DNA of 64,000 nucleotides from Bradyrhizobium aeschynomenes (GCF_013178945.1 NZ_JABFDM010000004.1:310001-374000), one strand, 5' to 3'; positions 18,105 through 27,008 are shown, numbered from the stretch's first letter. Made by a program: numbers and translations. The notes: a model not told the origin generated them from the letters alone.

Positions 18105-18150
18105 ACCATGGCCGCCACAGTGGGGGTATCACGCATCCCCGAAACGAGCG

Positions 18151-19002
18151 TTACGGTTCTTGATCCAAGATGGTCTTTAGGTCTCTACAAATCTGATCTC
18201 CCAGATCTTTGATGGACATCTGTTCATCGCGGGCCGATTGATCGAGCATAACTTTTGTGCCGCCTCGAGCCTCAATGTTTGAGTTGTAAGCATCAATCTT
18301 GATTATGAACTCTGCAACGGCATTTCGCATATGCCTGCTCAGCAAAACGAGCGCATTGCCAGCGCTCCGCAAATCAACTGAAACGCTTATGATGAATCGG
18401 TCCACTTCGTAGACAGCCCCAGGGCTGCCATTTGATCTTGCATTGCAGATTGAACAGATTCGCGAAATCTCGATGAATAAGTCTAGAGCAGCGCCATACT
18501 TGCGCCCGTACTCTAAGCCGCGACGCATCAGATCGCGTACCTCGTAGTCCTCCATCGGTTCAGCTTTAAAGTTAAACCGCTTATAGTACCGATGTTCCGG
18601 ACCTTGATGTGGGCTCCGCGATTTGGCCGCGGGGATTTCAAGCACATAGGCTACATTCCCGGTCCCCTTGCTGCTCAAAATAACCGGCTTGATTACAAGT
18701 CCTTCAATTTGCGGCTGGATGTTCGTCGTCAGCAGGTTCTCGATCCACTCTCGCGTTATTGTTCGCGGACTGACGCCTTCGTCAGTGCCGATGGGAAGAT
18801 GGCCGCGCTCTTTCATCCCATAGATCAATATACCGCCGCCGGAGTTTGCAAATGCGGAAACGTCTTTGAACATCTCGGTCTTTTGATGATCGGTGTTACC
18901 GAGTGCGCGGGAGTCCTTGTATTCAAGTGTCGTGCTTTCCATGATTTCCCCAACGTAGAGGTCGTCAAGGTCCTTTTCCTCCCAATCGCAGACTGCCCGC
19001 AT
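18151..19002 (-). CDS. Schlafen/AlbA_2-domain protein
   Basis: A 283-residue protein. The N-terminal half has EIMESTTLEYKDS, FKDVSAFANSGGGILIYGM and FKAEPMEDYEVRDLMRRG, the hallmark pattern of the AlbA_2/Schlafen putative DNA/RNA-binding domain. In full-length eukaryotic Schlafens that domain is nuclease-related; in bacteria it is found in regulators and defence genes. The remaining residues (about 175-283) form a helical domain with no recognised family and a few Cys. Start ATG 19002 has GGGGGAAG upstream. It lies between the four-gene operon and the TerY-P triad, transcribed in the triad direction but separated from it by 261 bases. Role in defence is inference from context. Confidence 0.82.
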   Translation of the reverse strand: MRAVCDWEEKDLDDLYVGEIMESTTLEYKDSRALGNTDHQKTEMFKDVSAFANSGGGILIYGMKERGHLPIGTDEGVSPRTITREWIENLLTTNIQPQIEGLVIKPVILSSKGTGNVAYVLEIPAAKSRSPHQGPEHRYYKRFNFKAEPMEDYEVRDLMRRGLEYGRKYGAALDLFIEISRICSICNARSNGSPGAVYEVDRFIISVSVDLRSAGNALVLLSRHMRNAVAEFIIKIDAYNSNIEARGGTKVMLDQSARDEQMSIKDLGDQICRDLKTILDQEP

Positions 19003-19263
19003 GCTCTTCCCCCTAAAATATTACGGCGCCCTATTGGTATCCTAGTGTAGCCACTCGAAGTGGCGAGAATTCAATGGCTGGCTATGGGGCGGGAAATATA
19101 AACGGTTACCCGATCGGTCTTCTCCGACGCGGTGATCTGCGCGAGTATCCGCGCACGCAAACCTTTATCGTCAACACTATCCTATGCTCGAAGTTGCCCC
19201 TCCACCTCCATTAGGTGCGACCCCACCGGCTCCGAGCATTTGGCGCAAGGCTGCAGGAGTGTC

Positions 19264-20979
19264 TCACTTAATCATCGTTAAAATCTTCAGGAAAGCGATT
19301 CCGACCGCAATCCAGACCCAAACAGGAATTCGTGAGAGTGGATAGATGGACGGGGGTGGAGGCGGCGTGTACTGATACGGCGGACGCGATGGAGACGTCG
19401 GCGTTGGCGGAGTTGCTTGCGTTTGGGTTCGGAGGGTTTGCAAAATTTGAGCATTCTTCGTCGTGGGAGTATGCGGCGTATGGCGCGGTGATGCTATGGG
19501 AGCAGGTCGCGGCGAAGGTTGGACATGAGCGATATTGTCTGCCCGCGAACCATCTTGAATCTGATCCAAGATGTCAGCATTCGTCGATCTTGCCGTTGTG
19601 GTGCGTGGCTGTCGTGGCGCGGGCTGGCCGCGCCCAAGTCGGAATTTTGCGTCGCGCTCGGTAATCTGCACAATCTGATTGTCGGATACTACGGCAATAC
19701 CCACGTTACGGTAGGAACGGCCGTAGTGCTTCCCCTCATATGGCGGGTCGATGAGACCGGTGACGCTGATCCATTTTCCGACCCACGAGTCGTTTGGACG
19801 GGTGGTTATGTTTCCGAGTCCCTCAGACCAAATCGTTATCTTGACACTCTCTTTGTTCCATAGACCAAAGTTGATAAAGACGTAAGGCAATCCTTTGCCG
19901 CGTCCGCGTTTGCCTATGCCTTCCTTTACTGAGACAATCTGTCCAACAAGTTCGACCTTGTCGCCAACTCGTTTTATGACGGCGGCAAAATCTTTTGCAT
20001 CGAGAACCGGGAATGCTCCGATATAGAAAGTCGACTGGGCCGGTGTGGTCCTCGTAACGACCGGTGCGATGACAGCTACCGGAATGTTTTGTCCAGCTCG
20101 AAAGTCCTCTAGCGTAGGAATATTCGAAACCGGCGCGGCGCAGATAGCGGCCAGTCGTTCCGCACTGACCCGAAGCGCGGGCATACCACGCAGGATGTTG
20201 AAAATGTCAGAGCTGGCCGGGGCAGCGAAGTCGTTGGCGTTGAAAATGATCGCGTTGCCGCCTTCACGGAATCTCTTGTGCAGAGCCGGCGCCGCTTGCA
20301 AAGCTTCTAAGCTTACATCGATTGCGATGAAGGAAAAGCGGTCCATCTTTGGACCAAAATGCGCTGTGCTGCGCGCCGGATGTTGAAAGTGCTTATGACC
20401 GATCTCCGTGCCACGTCCTTCCGGAAGACCCGCAACAAACATCCCGTCGTAGTCGATCAACTTCAGTGAACTATTTTCGACTATCACGTTGTCGTTCTGA
20501 ATATCGCCGTGAGCAATGCCATTCGCTTCCAGAAAGGTAGCTAGAGTTCTAAAGCTATGGCGCAAAGAGTTCAACGTGATTGGGTTCGACGCGACATTAT
20601 CTAGGCAGACGCCGAGCGTCTGCCCCTCTGCCCAATCCATTTTCACTATAGGATAGCTGGCCCCTCTAATGCGAATTCCGTTTGGTTGGAAATCGAAGTT
20701 CACAAAATAGTTGCTCGATAGCGAGCGGAGCTTTGTCGAAATCTTGGCGTAGCGATCTTGGGCATCCGGTACTGCTCTATGGAAGCACCGGACTGCAAAT
20801 TTCTTACGGCCAACATGAACTGTATAGGTGAGTGCAAATCCGCCTGACAGAGCCAAGGGTAGTCCAAGCGGTGTCGTTGTCACTGTCCCCGTTTTCAATT
20901 CGGGATCAGTGAACGAGCGCGGATCTTGCACCGCATCATTATACTCGATGCTTTGCGGGTAGGTCACTCGCTCACCCAA
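19264..20979 (-). CDS. TerY-P-type serine/threonine kinase-like protein with OB fold and membrane tail
   Basis: A 571-residue protein. The N-terminal kinase-like domain has KKFAVRCF (with Arg where the ATP-binding Lys is expected), catalytic loop HGDIQNDN (157-164) and LIDYDG (176-179) in place of DFG. This deviation is typical of the kinase in TerY-P triads rather than of housekeeping kinases. An OB-like domain (about 320-430, KVELVGQIVSV) follows, then a Pro/Thr-rich linker and a single C-terminal membrane segment (about 548-567, IPVWVWIAVGIAFLKILTM). It would act at the membrane together with the phosphatase and vWA protein next door. Start ATG 20979 overlaps the phosphatase stop by 8 bases. 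Whether the kinase is active with Arg at the Lys position is open. Confidence 0.82.
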   Translation of the reverse strand: MGERVTYPQSIEYNDAVQDPRSFTDPELKTGTVTTTPLGLPLALSGGFALTYTVHVGRKKFAVRCFHRAVPDAQDRYAKISTKLRSLSSNYFVNFDFQPNGIRIRGASYPIVKMDWAEGQTLGVCLDNVASNPITLNSLRHSFRTLATFLEANGIAHGDIQNDNVIVENSSLKLIDYDGMFVAGLPEGRGTEIGHKHFQHPARSTAHFGPKMDRFSFIAIDVSLEALQAAPALHKRFREGGNAIIFNANDFAAPASSDIFNILRGMPALRVSAERLAAICAAPVSNIPTLEDFRAGQNIPVAVIAPVVTRTTPAQSTFYIGAFPVLDAKDFAAVIKRVGDKVELVGQIVSVKEGIGKRGRGKGLPYVFINFGLWNKESVKITIWSEGLGNITTRPNDSWVGKWISVTGLIDPPYEGKHYGRSYRNVGIAVVSDNQIVQITERDAKFRLGRGQPAPRQPRTTTARSTNADILDQIQDGSRADNIAHVQPSPRPAPIASPRHTPHTPTTKNAQILQTLRTQTQATPPTPTSPSRPPYQYTPPPPPSIYPLSRIPVWVWIAVGIAFLKILTMIK

Positions 20980-21694
20980 TCACAACTAGGGTGCTATCAT
21001 CTCGCTTTAGTCTACCGTCCGCCCGTTCCCTAGCAACGAATTTGCGAAAAGCGCCTTCACTCTCTATTCCGAGCAGCACAGACAATCGGTCGGGACTGGG
21101 ATCATCAAGGAGCCAACGGCCGATCGCGTCCGTCATCAGAAGCAAAAACGGTTTATCATGCGAGCCTAGGAATAAATCGTGCCATGCTTCGTTAAGAGCG
21201 TCATCATCGATAGCCTTGTTCTCCGCGCCGCAGGTTGAAAGCATGGTGGGCGCCTTGTCGAATTCGTCAGCCTGCAAATACGGGATGGTCCGAACAACCT
21301 GACCGTTGTCAACGAAGGCCAGGAGACTGTCGCCGAACGAGAAAACTCTAGCTGTTCGACCTTCGCCGCAGGCGACGCCGAGCAGACTAGCGAAGCTTCC
21401 ACGGTCGAAGGCGGCTTGATGCGACCAAGACATGTTGTCGCGGTCATAGAGGGCTGCGTACTGCTCCGTTGCAAGCCGCAGCCAGCGTTCATTAATATCC
21501 CGACTCTGAAGGAATCTCTCGCACAGTATTTCTGCCCATTGACCCGAATCGAACGATACCGACGCACCATCGCTAACCGCGCAACACCTCTTGTCGTCGG
21601 AAACGCGAACGCGGTCTTCGTTTGGCGTGTCGTCCCGCTTTGAGACCGTATAAGTCCGCAGCACGCGCAGCAGCTCGTCGGACTCTCCGCACAT
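20972..21694 (-). CDS. PP2C-family protein phosphatase of the TerY-P triad
   Basis: A 240-residue phosphatase covering a minimal PP2C core. Metal and active-site motifs are present: PNEDR near residue 25, AVSDGAS, FSFGDS, LLMTDAIGRW and DDSTLVV at the end. It would reverse phosphorylation by the adjacent kinase. It sits between the vWA gene (6-bp gap) and the kinase gene (8-bp overlap) in one minus-strand operon, order vWA-phosphatase-kinase. This three-gene set matches the TerY-P arrangement known from comparative genomics of Ter systems. Start taken at the first ATG, 21694. Confidence 0.9.
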   Translation of the reverse strand: MCGESDELLRVLRTYTVSKRDDTPNEDRVRVSDDKRCCAVSDGASVSFDSGQWAEILCERFLQSRDINERWLRLATEQYAALYDRDNMSWSHQAAFDRGSFASLLGVACGEGRTARVFSFGDSLLAFVDNGQVVRTIPYLQADEFDKAPTMLSTCGAENKAIDDDALNEAWHDLFLGSHDKPFLLLMTDAIGRWLLDDPSPDRLSVLLGIESEGAFRKFVARERADGRLKRDDSTLVVIG

Positions 21695-21700
21695 CGGCTA

Positions 21701-22540
21701 TTACCTATCGGCGGTCAACCGGGGGCGAGTCCCAATATCGAAGAAATTGGCTATATCCTTTGGGTCGGCATTGAACATAAATCCTCGCGCATGCTCAGCC
21801 ATGCTGTACCCTTTGTCCGTCGCGAGCTTAGCGACGTGAGAAGGCAGAACGCTCGACATGCGGAAAAGCAAGTTGGCATAGTTATCGGCTAACGTAGAGC
21901 CCGAGTTGGGGAACCGAATGGTCTCGCCTTGCAGGGTTGAAACGTGGATGTTGAACAGCAAGCATTCACCATCATTAGTAGATAGTTGTCGGATGGCCGA
22001 GGCTATACTTTCGGGGTCGCCGTCCGTCGATGCGCCGTCGGTTACGTGAAGTACGGTCGGAGGGTAATTCCCGGGATGACTGTCGCACCACGCGACCAGC
22101 TGTTCCGCGGCCTGAGTCAACGCCGCGCACATCGGCGTGCCACCCGAGGCTGTTGCATCGAACCATATCGGAAACTTCACTTTCCGTTCGAGAACACCGC
22201 CTGCGCCGTCGTCTTCAAGGCGCGTTCTGTCTTCTATTCGAAGTGGCGACGATTCGAGTGCTGTGATGGGATGAACTAGCCTGCCCGCGAGCGCGCCACC
22301 GAGTCCTTTGCCAACCCCAGCGCCGCCGTAGCCGATCACTCCCACATCAAAGTAATTGCGAACGCCATCCGATTTTGTGCAATTGGTTATAAGCGTATAG
22401 ATGGTCTTATTGAGCACGTCGGCGACAAATTCAGCTTTGGATTTTCCTGTGGTCATCTTTTCATCCATCGATCCAGATTGATCGATGACGAACAGAATGC
22501 AGGTTGGATTGTCCCTGCTGATTTCAGCAGAATACGGCAT
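21701..22540 (-). CDS. TerY-like von Willebrand factor A domain protein
   Basis: A 279-residue protein made of a vWA domain with an intact MIDAS: DQSGSM (20-25), GGTPM and HVTDGAS. vWA proteins bind a metal ion and a protein partner; in TerY-P triads they are thought to scaffold or present a target to the kinase and phosphatase. I shortened the N-terminus to ATG 22540 because GGAGGGGG lies seven bases upstream and the upstream extension has no coding character. First gene of the triad operon; the promoter should lie in the AT-rich 22545-22650. Confidence 0.9.
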   Translation of the reverse strand: MPYSAEISRDNPTCILFVIDQSGSMDEKMTTGKSKAEFVADVLNKTIYTLITNCTKSDGVRNYFDVGVIGYGGAGVGKGLGGALAGRLVHPITALESSPLRIEDRTRLEDDGAGGVLERKVKFPIWFDATASGGTPMCAALTQAAEQLVAWCDSHPGNYPPTVLHVTDGASTDGDPESIASAIRQLSTNDGECLLFNIHVSTLQGETIRFPNSGSTLADNYANLLFRMSSVLPSHVAKLATDKGYSMAEHARGFMFNADPKDIANFFDIGTRPRLTADR

Positions 22541-23608
22541 CCGTTGCCCCCTCCCCCACGTTAAAATTGTAATAAGATTAGCAGTCGCCTTGATGGGCGC
22601 CAAGGGGATATCAACGTAAGGCGCCGTCCGGCAACGTCTGCTTCAATCCGTTAAGCGGATAAAAGGGACATCAATTTACCTCCACATTACAGAGCTTGCG
22701 CGCCTACCGGTACGCCGAGCTGGCGTGTCGCGGTGCCTGGCGGATGCCTTCTTTTTGCGTGTGCCACGTCTATGACTACCATGCTACTTAACGGTTGGCG
22801 CGCCGGCTCAGTGCGTCCGGCAGAGCCGGCAGTAGCCTCGAACTGCAGGTGCAGGACACGTTTTTTCCCGCCGTTTCGATCCGGCTCCGTACCGCCTTCT
22901 CACGACCGGTTGTCATTTCGTTGTCGTGGCCACCCCCGCTGGATCTCTGCTGTGTCTGGTCCAGCACGTGCTCGAAAGCGTAGCTGAGAGGTATCCCACT
23001 GGCAGACGTGCACTTCTAAAAAATGAGCAGAGCTTTGCGCTCACCCTGAATCGTCACGTTGCTCTCAAGCTGTCCTGAGGCTGGGTTGTAGTATGCGTCA
23101 AACGTTCTGAAGAATTAGGCATCGGGCGGACAGGACTCTTGGGTGAGGCATTCACCTGCTCTGTTTGCTCGAGCAACGCAATGTTTGACCGAGCCCACAA
23201 TCGTTGTCTCGTCTGATCGGATGCTGTTGTGACTGGCGACTTTCTAGAGGTCGCCTTATCGAGTTCATCAACAATGACGCGAAATGGAGCATTGGCCGTG
23301 TCTTCGCCGTAATGCCCGTCATCGTGGCCAAGTCGCGCCGCTGGGATTGAAGCTGGGGCAAGAAGCGGGTTTGAGTTTAGACGAGGGTCTGTTTCGACCG
23401 GCGGGCGGCGGAGGGTGGAATGCGGTTGCCTCCGTGCTGCAAGGGGATGCCGGCGTTGCTTGCAGCCAAGGCGCCGATGAACTGGCTGGCGCACTGCGGC
23501 CCGAACCGCAGCAGCCCGCGAAGAGGATGGAGATGCACGTCCGAAGCACGGTCGAGGTGGAAGGCGAGCCTGGCTTCGCTTTGAATCCAAAGCCTAGTAA
23601 GAAACTGC
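22541..23608. other. Long non-coding or decayed stretch
   Basis: More than 1 kb without a convincing gene. Several competing short frames exist on both strands and none has consistent coding character. The minus-strand segment around 23050-23330 (ending with an EDTANAPFRVIVDELDKATS-like stretch) and the minus frame starting at 23643 look the least random, so this could be an eroded gene or mobile-element remnant. I could not recognise any transposase or terminal repeat. Confidence 0.35.
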
Positions 23609-23899
23609 TTACAAAGCTGAAGCGCAGCTAGCGCAGTTCGCAATTTTCTTCCACGTCACTGCTACGGCTTGATCGGCCGGATACGCAGCATCCTCCAGAT
23701 GGCTCCTCGCTAAGCTCCCTTCAGTCTCTTCTGCCTTCTCATCCCAAAAGGCATTGCCGCTCGTGTCGCCGCCGCGAAGTGTCTGCCTCTCCGCGGCAAG
23801 CAAAGTTCGGTTGTAGAGGGCGAGCCGGACATGCCGGGTGTCTCGACGAGAATCCACGGCCTTCGCTCGACGGAGGTGTCGCGGCCGCTCCCAAACCAT
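23609..23899 (-). CDS. Short hypothetical protein, possibly a gene fragment
   Basis: A 96-residue frame, MVWERPRHLRRAKAVDSRRD and onward. The central part (YNRTLLAAERQTLRGGDTS then FWDEKAEETEGSLARSHLED) reads as real protein, but the N-terminal basic stretch does not, and no family is recognised. It lies 46 bases downstream of the next hypothetical gene on the same strand, and so may be in its operon. It may also be a truncated relic. Confidence 0.4.
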   Translation of the reverse strand: MVWERPRHLRRAKAVDSRRDTRHVRLALYNRTLLAAERQTLRGGDTSGNAFWDEKAEETEGSLARSHLEDAAYPADQAVAVTWKKIANCASCASAL

Positions 23900-23945
23900 C
23901 GCACCTTTCCAGATCGCGGACCTCGCCGCGGTCGTTGTACGCCTA

Positions 23946-24416
23946 TTAAAGGTCTGCGTTATTAGGGAACGGCAATCCTATCCCGGCGACCTTGCACACC
24001 GCCTCAATTAGTAAGCGAACGGCGCGGGCGTCCCAGTCAATCTGCTCAATAGGAGAATCCCAATGCTCGGACACCACATTGGCTGCGTGCCAAGCTTTGA
24101 TGCCGAGGCCTACGATCGTGTGCGCTGGTGTTGCCATAATCTCACGCTCAATGGGGTCTAGGCGTCGCAAGACAGATTCGATCGTTCTCGTTGAGGTCGG
24201 CTCGTCCGAGCTGATGTTTCCCAAGAGTGGCTGGCCCGAATTGCCAATCGCACGATTGTTCTCGAGTTGCAGAGCCCGGATCTCTGACAACAGAGTGCGA
24301 AATCTTGTGTCCAGCTGAACAAGCGCAAAATCTTTCGGGAGTTCTTCAACGAAGCTTCGCGGCTCTCCTCGATCTCCGCCCAGTGGATCATTGCATTCAG
24401 AAACGTTGGCGCTCAT
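23946..24416 (-). CDS. Hypothetical protein divergent from an XRE regulator
   Basis: A 156-residue soluble helical protein (RTLLSEIRALQLENN, GLGIKAWHAANVVSEHW) with balanced composition and a GAGGT ribosome-binding sequence before ATG 24416. No domain is recognised, though the type is common among rhizobial hypothetical proteins. Its start is 108 bases from the XRE gene start, with palindromic sites in between, so it is a likely target of that regulator. Confidence 0.65.
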   Translation of the reverse strand: MSANVSECNDPLGGDRGEPRSFVEELPKDFALVQLDTRFRTLLSEIRALQLENNRAIGNSGQPLLGNISSDEPTSTRTIESVLRRLDPIEREIMATPAHTIVGLGIKAWHAANVVSEHWDSPIEQIDWDARAVRLLIEAVCKVAGIGLPFPNNADL

Positions 24417-24452
24417 TGGCTACCTCGAGCGACACTCTTAACAGCAGCGTTC

Positions 24453-24523
24453 GGTACATAATGTACCGCCAACGGTACAATAGATACATGGACCAGGCAA
24501 GCGGCATCGGAACAAATTGTTCC
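24453..24523. promoter_or_regulatory. Divergent promoter region with palindromic operator candidates
   Basis: Two perfect 15-bp palindromes with 7-bp arms occur between the divergent genes: GGTACAT-A-ATGTACC (24453-24467) and GGAACAA-A-TTGTTCC (24509-24523). A degenerate third copy starts at 24474 (GGTACAA). All fit a GGWACA...TGTWCC pattern. The second ends one base before the XRE start codon, which suggests autorepression. Confidence 0.65.
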
Positions 24524-24524
24524 T

Positions 24525-24863
24525 ATGCAGGTACTAGGACAGAAGTTGCGTTCGCGCGCCAAAGATCTCGGTTTGTCGAACGCAGAGGTTGCACGTCGGG
24601 CTGGGTTGAGCGAAAGAAGATACGGATTTTATGTAACTGGTGACCGGGAACCCGATTTGTCGACGCTCTTGCGCATTTGCAAGGTGCTGGCAACTACCCC
24701 GAACGCGTTGCTGGGCATCTCCGAAGAGGGAAGAGAAGGTTCTAACCGGGCTGCCTTGTCTGACAGGATTCGTACAGCGATTCGCGCGCTCTCGGAACAT
24801 GACCTGCAAGTTCTGGCAATACAAGCTGAAGCGTTGGTTGGGCATCGAGGGCGCATGAAATAG
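24525..24863 (+). CDS. XRE-family helix-turn-helix transcriptional regulator
   Basis: A 112-residue repressor-like protein. The HTH lies at about 3-63: LGQKLRSRAKDLGLSNAEVA, then RRAGLSERRYGFYVTGDREPD, the normal XRE/Cro-C1 layout. A short helical tail, which may serve dimerisation, follows. There is no ribosome-binding sequence; ATG 24525 comes directly after the palindrome, so translation may be leaderless or weak. It probably controls the divergent gene at 24416 and itself through the palindromes. It could be the control gene of a phage-like or addiction-type cassette, but no toxin is recognised beside it. Confidence 0.85.
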   Translation: MQVLGQKLRSRAKDLGLSNAEVARRAGLSERRYGFYVTGDREPDLSTLLRICKVLATTPNALLGISEEGREGSNRAALSDRIRTAIRALSEHDLQVLAIQAEALVGHRGRMK

Positions 24864-25065
24864 GCTCTCCTCATCATGCCAAAATTGTAGTAACGCAATT
24901 TATTTGAGATAGTTGATGCTAGTCAGTTTCTCGCATCATGACCCTGGTGTGTCATAATACGACTTGTTGCCATCGTTTGTATCGGTCCGGTACTGACGCT
25001 CTAACACGCACGCCCCTGATCAATTCAACCAGCGTGCTGATAGCAGGCCTCATTGCGGTTCAGCT

Positions 25066-25902
25066 CTACAGCTTAGGAGTGCCTATTGGCACGGCGATCG
25101 CTGTACTACGGGCCCGTCCTTCAAAGACCTTCAGATAGCGGCTCTGCCTGCAATCGTGCTCGTACATGCAAAGAAGAAGCCATAACCTCTGCCATAGTTG
25201 ATCGTCTGGCTTCAGATACTCAACGGCGAGGCCGATCGCGGCTGCTTCCTTGTGATCGATAACCGATCCATGCGAGAAATAGGCATCTCTCGATGCTAGC
25301 TTTTGGACGACGGCGTCAACATCTGCCGGCGTCTTGTCACTCATCATTCCCGCGGACAGCAGCGTCTTTGCCAATGTCACAGTCTGTTTGAGGGCGTATT
25401 GACCAAACATGTGAAGTGGGAAGTTCTGTTGAGCAATCTGTGGCTCCGTCAGAACCGTACAAGGAATGCCTTGAACCAAAGGCTCGATTGGACCTAGTTC
25501 AGAGGTGGCCCCCATTACGATCGACCGCGCTGCCAACCCGAGCAAAGTTCCATTGCTCTTGGCCGCGTTCACAACGATCACACGGAAATCTGTGGCTAAG
25601 TTTTTGATGAGAGAAATCAAACCCTCGGTCGCGTCGGTCATGCCCCCGTTTGTTTCTAACATCAGATCGAACGGTTGATCTCCAACGTCGCCCAGGAGTT
25701 CTGCCATCATTGCGCAGTCTCCAGCATCAATCTGGGCGTTTTCAAACCGATTTCCAAAGTAGATGACGAGTCGCCTGCTGGTCAGCTCCTCGATATCGCG
25801 GATTAAGAGTTGACGAAGATAGCGGTCCTTCTGCTCCACCCAGAATAGCGGAGATTGACGCGGTAGCTCAGTCGTTCTTGGGAATTTCTCTTCGCGGGCC
25901 AT
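25066..25902 (-). CDS. ClpP/SppA-like serine protease (serine dehydrogenase proteinase family)
   Basis: A 278-residue protein. The region ETNGGMTDATEGLISLI (about 83-100), then NAAKSNGTLLGLAARSIVMG (113-131) and SELGPIEP (134-141), is the pattern of the SDH-type proteases of the ClpP/SppA clan. Ser116 is the candidate nucleophile. It lacks a clear signal peptide, which suggests a cytoplasmic enzyme. The small ORF immediately upstream overlaps its start, so the two are coupled. Members of this family occur in mobile and defence regions, but the substrate here is unknown. Confidence 0.82.
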   Translation of the reverse strand: MAREEKFPRTTELPRQSPLFWVEQKDRYLRQLLIRDIEELTSRRLVIYFGNRFENAQIDAGDCAMMAELLGDVGDQPFDLMLETNGGMTDATEGLISLIKNLATDFRVIVVNAAKSNGTLLGLAARSIVMGATSELGPIEPLVQGIPCTVLTEPQIAQQNFPLHMFGQYALKQTVTLAKTLLSAGMMSDKTPADVDAVVQKLASRDAYFSHGSVIDHKEAAAIGLAVEYLKPDDQLWQRLWLLLCMYEHDCRQSRYLKVFEGRARSTAIAVPIGTPKL

Positions 25903-26071
25903 TCGCGTGAGCGTCCTGAGTTGTCTCAGAGCCCTTTATCACCTTTTCCATCGCCTCAAAATCGGGCCTTGGTTCGGGGCGCGCAACCACAACATGCACA
26001 TTCACCCTCTCGCCGCGTCCCTTGGGAGTTAACAGATCCTGGAGGTTGGTGGATGCAATCACGTCCAACAT
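25868..26071 (-). CDS. Small hypothetical protein overlapping the serine protease gene
   Basis: A 67-residue protein (MLDVIASTNLQDLLTPKGRG onward), probably using ATG 26071; a longer frame begins at 26098. The last 35 bases overlap the start of the protease gene, so the two are likely co-translated. The sequence is hydrophilic, with a VNVHVVVARPEP strand, and belongs to no family I recognise. A role as substrate, adaptor or partner of the protease is only a guess from position. Confidence 0.5.
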   Translation of the reverse strand: MLDVIASTNLQDLLTPKGRGERVNVHVVVARPEPRPDFEAMEKVIKGSETTQDAHANGPRREIPKND

Positions 26072-26257
26072 GACGATGTCTCTCCCGCCGCGACTCAATG
26101 GTTAGAATCCCGCACCGTTCCGCTGTCAAGTTGGATTGATTGGAGGCCGGTATAGTGCCGGCCAGGCCAGAGACTTAGCGAACCGGCCCCACCACCGACC
26201 CTGTAGCATCCGGAACCAAGGACGCCCAAGGTGCCTTGTGCACGGTACCGACTTGGT

Positions 26258-26499
<242 letters not shown>

Positions 26500-26531
26500 G
26501 TACGGCCAACCGTTTAACCGATTGGCTCGTG

Positions 26532-26560
26532 GTCGGCAACGGCCTTGACCGGTTGCCGAC
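26532..26560. terminator. Hairpin between yccF and the tRNA remnant
   Basis: A perfect 9-bp inverted repeat GTCGGCAAC/GTTGCCGAC with an 11-nt loop lies just past the yccF stop. It has no run of T on either side, so it is a weak or Rho-assisted terminator at best. Confidence 0.35.
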
Positions 26561-26603
26561 GCGGGTCGGGCTGCTCGGGGGGGGCGGCCGGGCCGGGCGG
26601 CCC

Positions 26604-27008
26604 TTACGCGGGCACGATGGTCTTGCCGATCGGCCACAGCGCCAGGCCGGCGAGCTTGAGGTGGGCCCAGGCGAAGGGCAGGCCGATGATGGTCACGGCC
26701 AGGGCGATCGCGGTGACGAGGTGGCCGAGCGCGAGCCACCAGCCGGCCAGCACAAACCAGATGATGTTGCCGAGCAGGCCGAGCGGGCCGGTGCCGATGT
26801 CCTCCATGCCCGTCACCTCGTCACGGCGGACGGCGCGCGAGCCGAACGGCAGCAGCGTATAGGCGGCGATGTTGAAGGCGGCGCGGGCCCAGGGCAGGCC
26901 GACGATGGTGATCGCCATCACGACAGCCGCCACCAGCCAGCCGAACGCCATGTAGGCGCCGCCGAGCACGATCCAGAGAACGTTGAGGAGCAATGAGACG
27001 GGTTGCAT
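26604..27008 (-). CDS. yccF: YccF-domain inner membrane protein
   Basis: A 134-residue protein consisting of two YccF repeats: LLNVLWIVLGGAYMAFGWLV...AITIVGLPWARAAFNIA and its copy NIIWFVLAGWWLALGHLV...TIIGLPFAWAHLKLAGLAL. The repeats are hydrophobic, giving about four membrane segments, and length equals the family norm (about 130-150). Function of YccF is unknown; a membrane-protein partner role has been proposed. This is the first core gene to the right of the tRNA boundary, transcribed toward it. Confidence 0.9.
   Translation of the reverse strand: MQPVSLLLNVLWIVLGGAYMAFGWLVAAVVMAITIVGLPWARAAFNIAAYTLLPFGSRAVRRDEVTGMEDIGTGPLGLLGNIIWFVLAGWWLALGHLVTAIALAVTIIGLPFAWAHLKLAGLALWPIGKTIVPA

Noticed and set aside
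8034..22540. A classic tellurite-resistance operon
   Set aside because: No TerC, TerD or TerZ-type genes are present; only the TerB_N/TerB_C fusion and TerY-P components, which belong to related but different modules.
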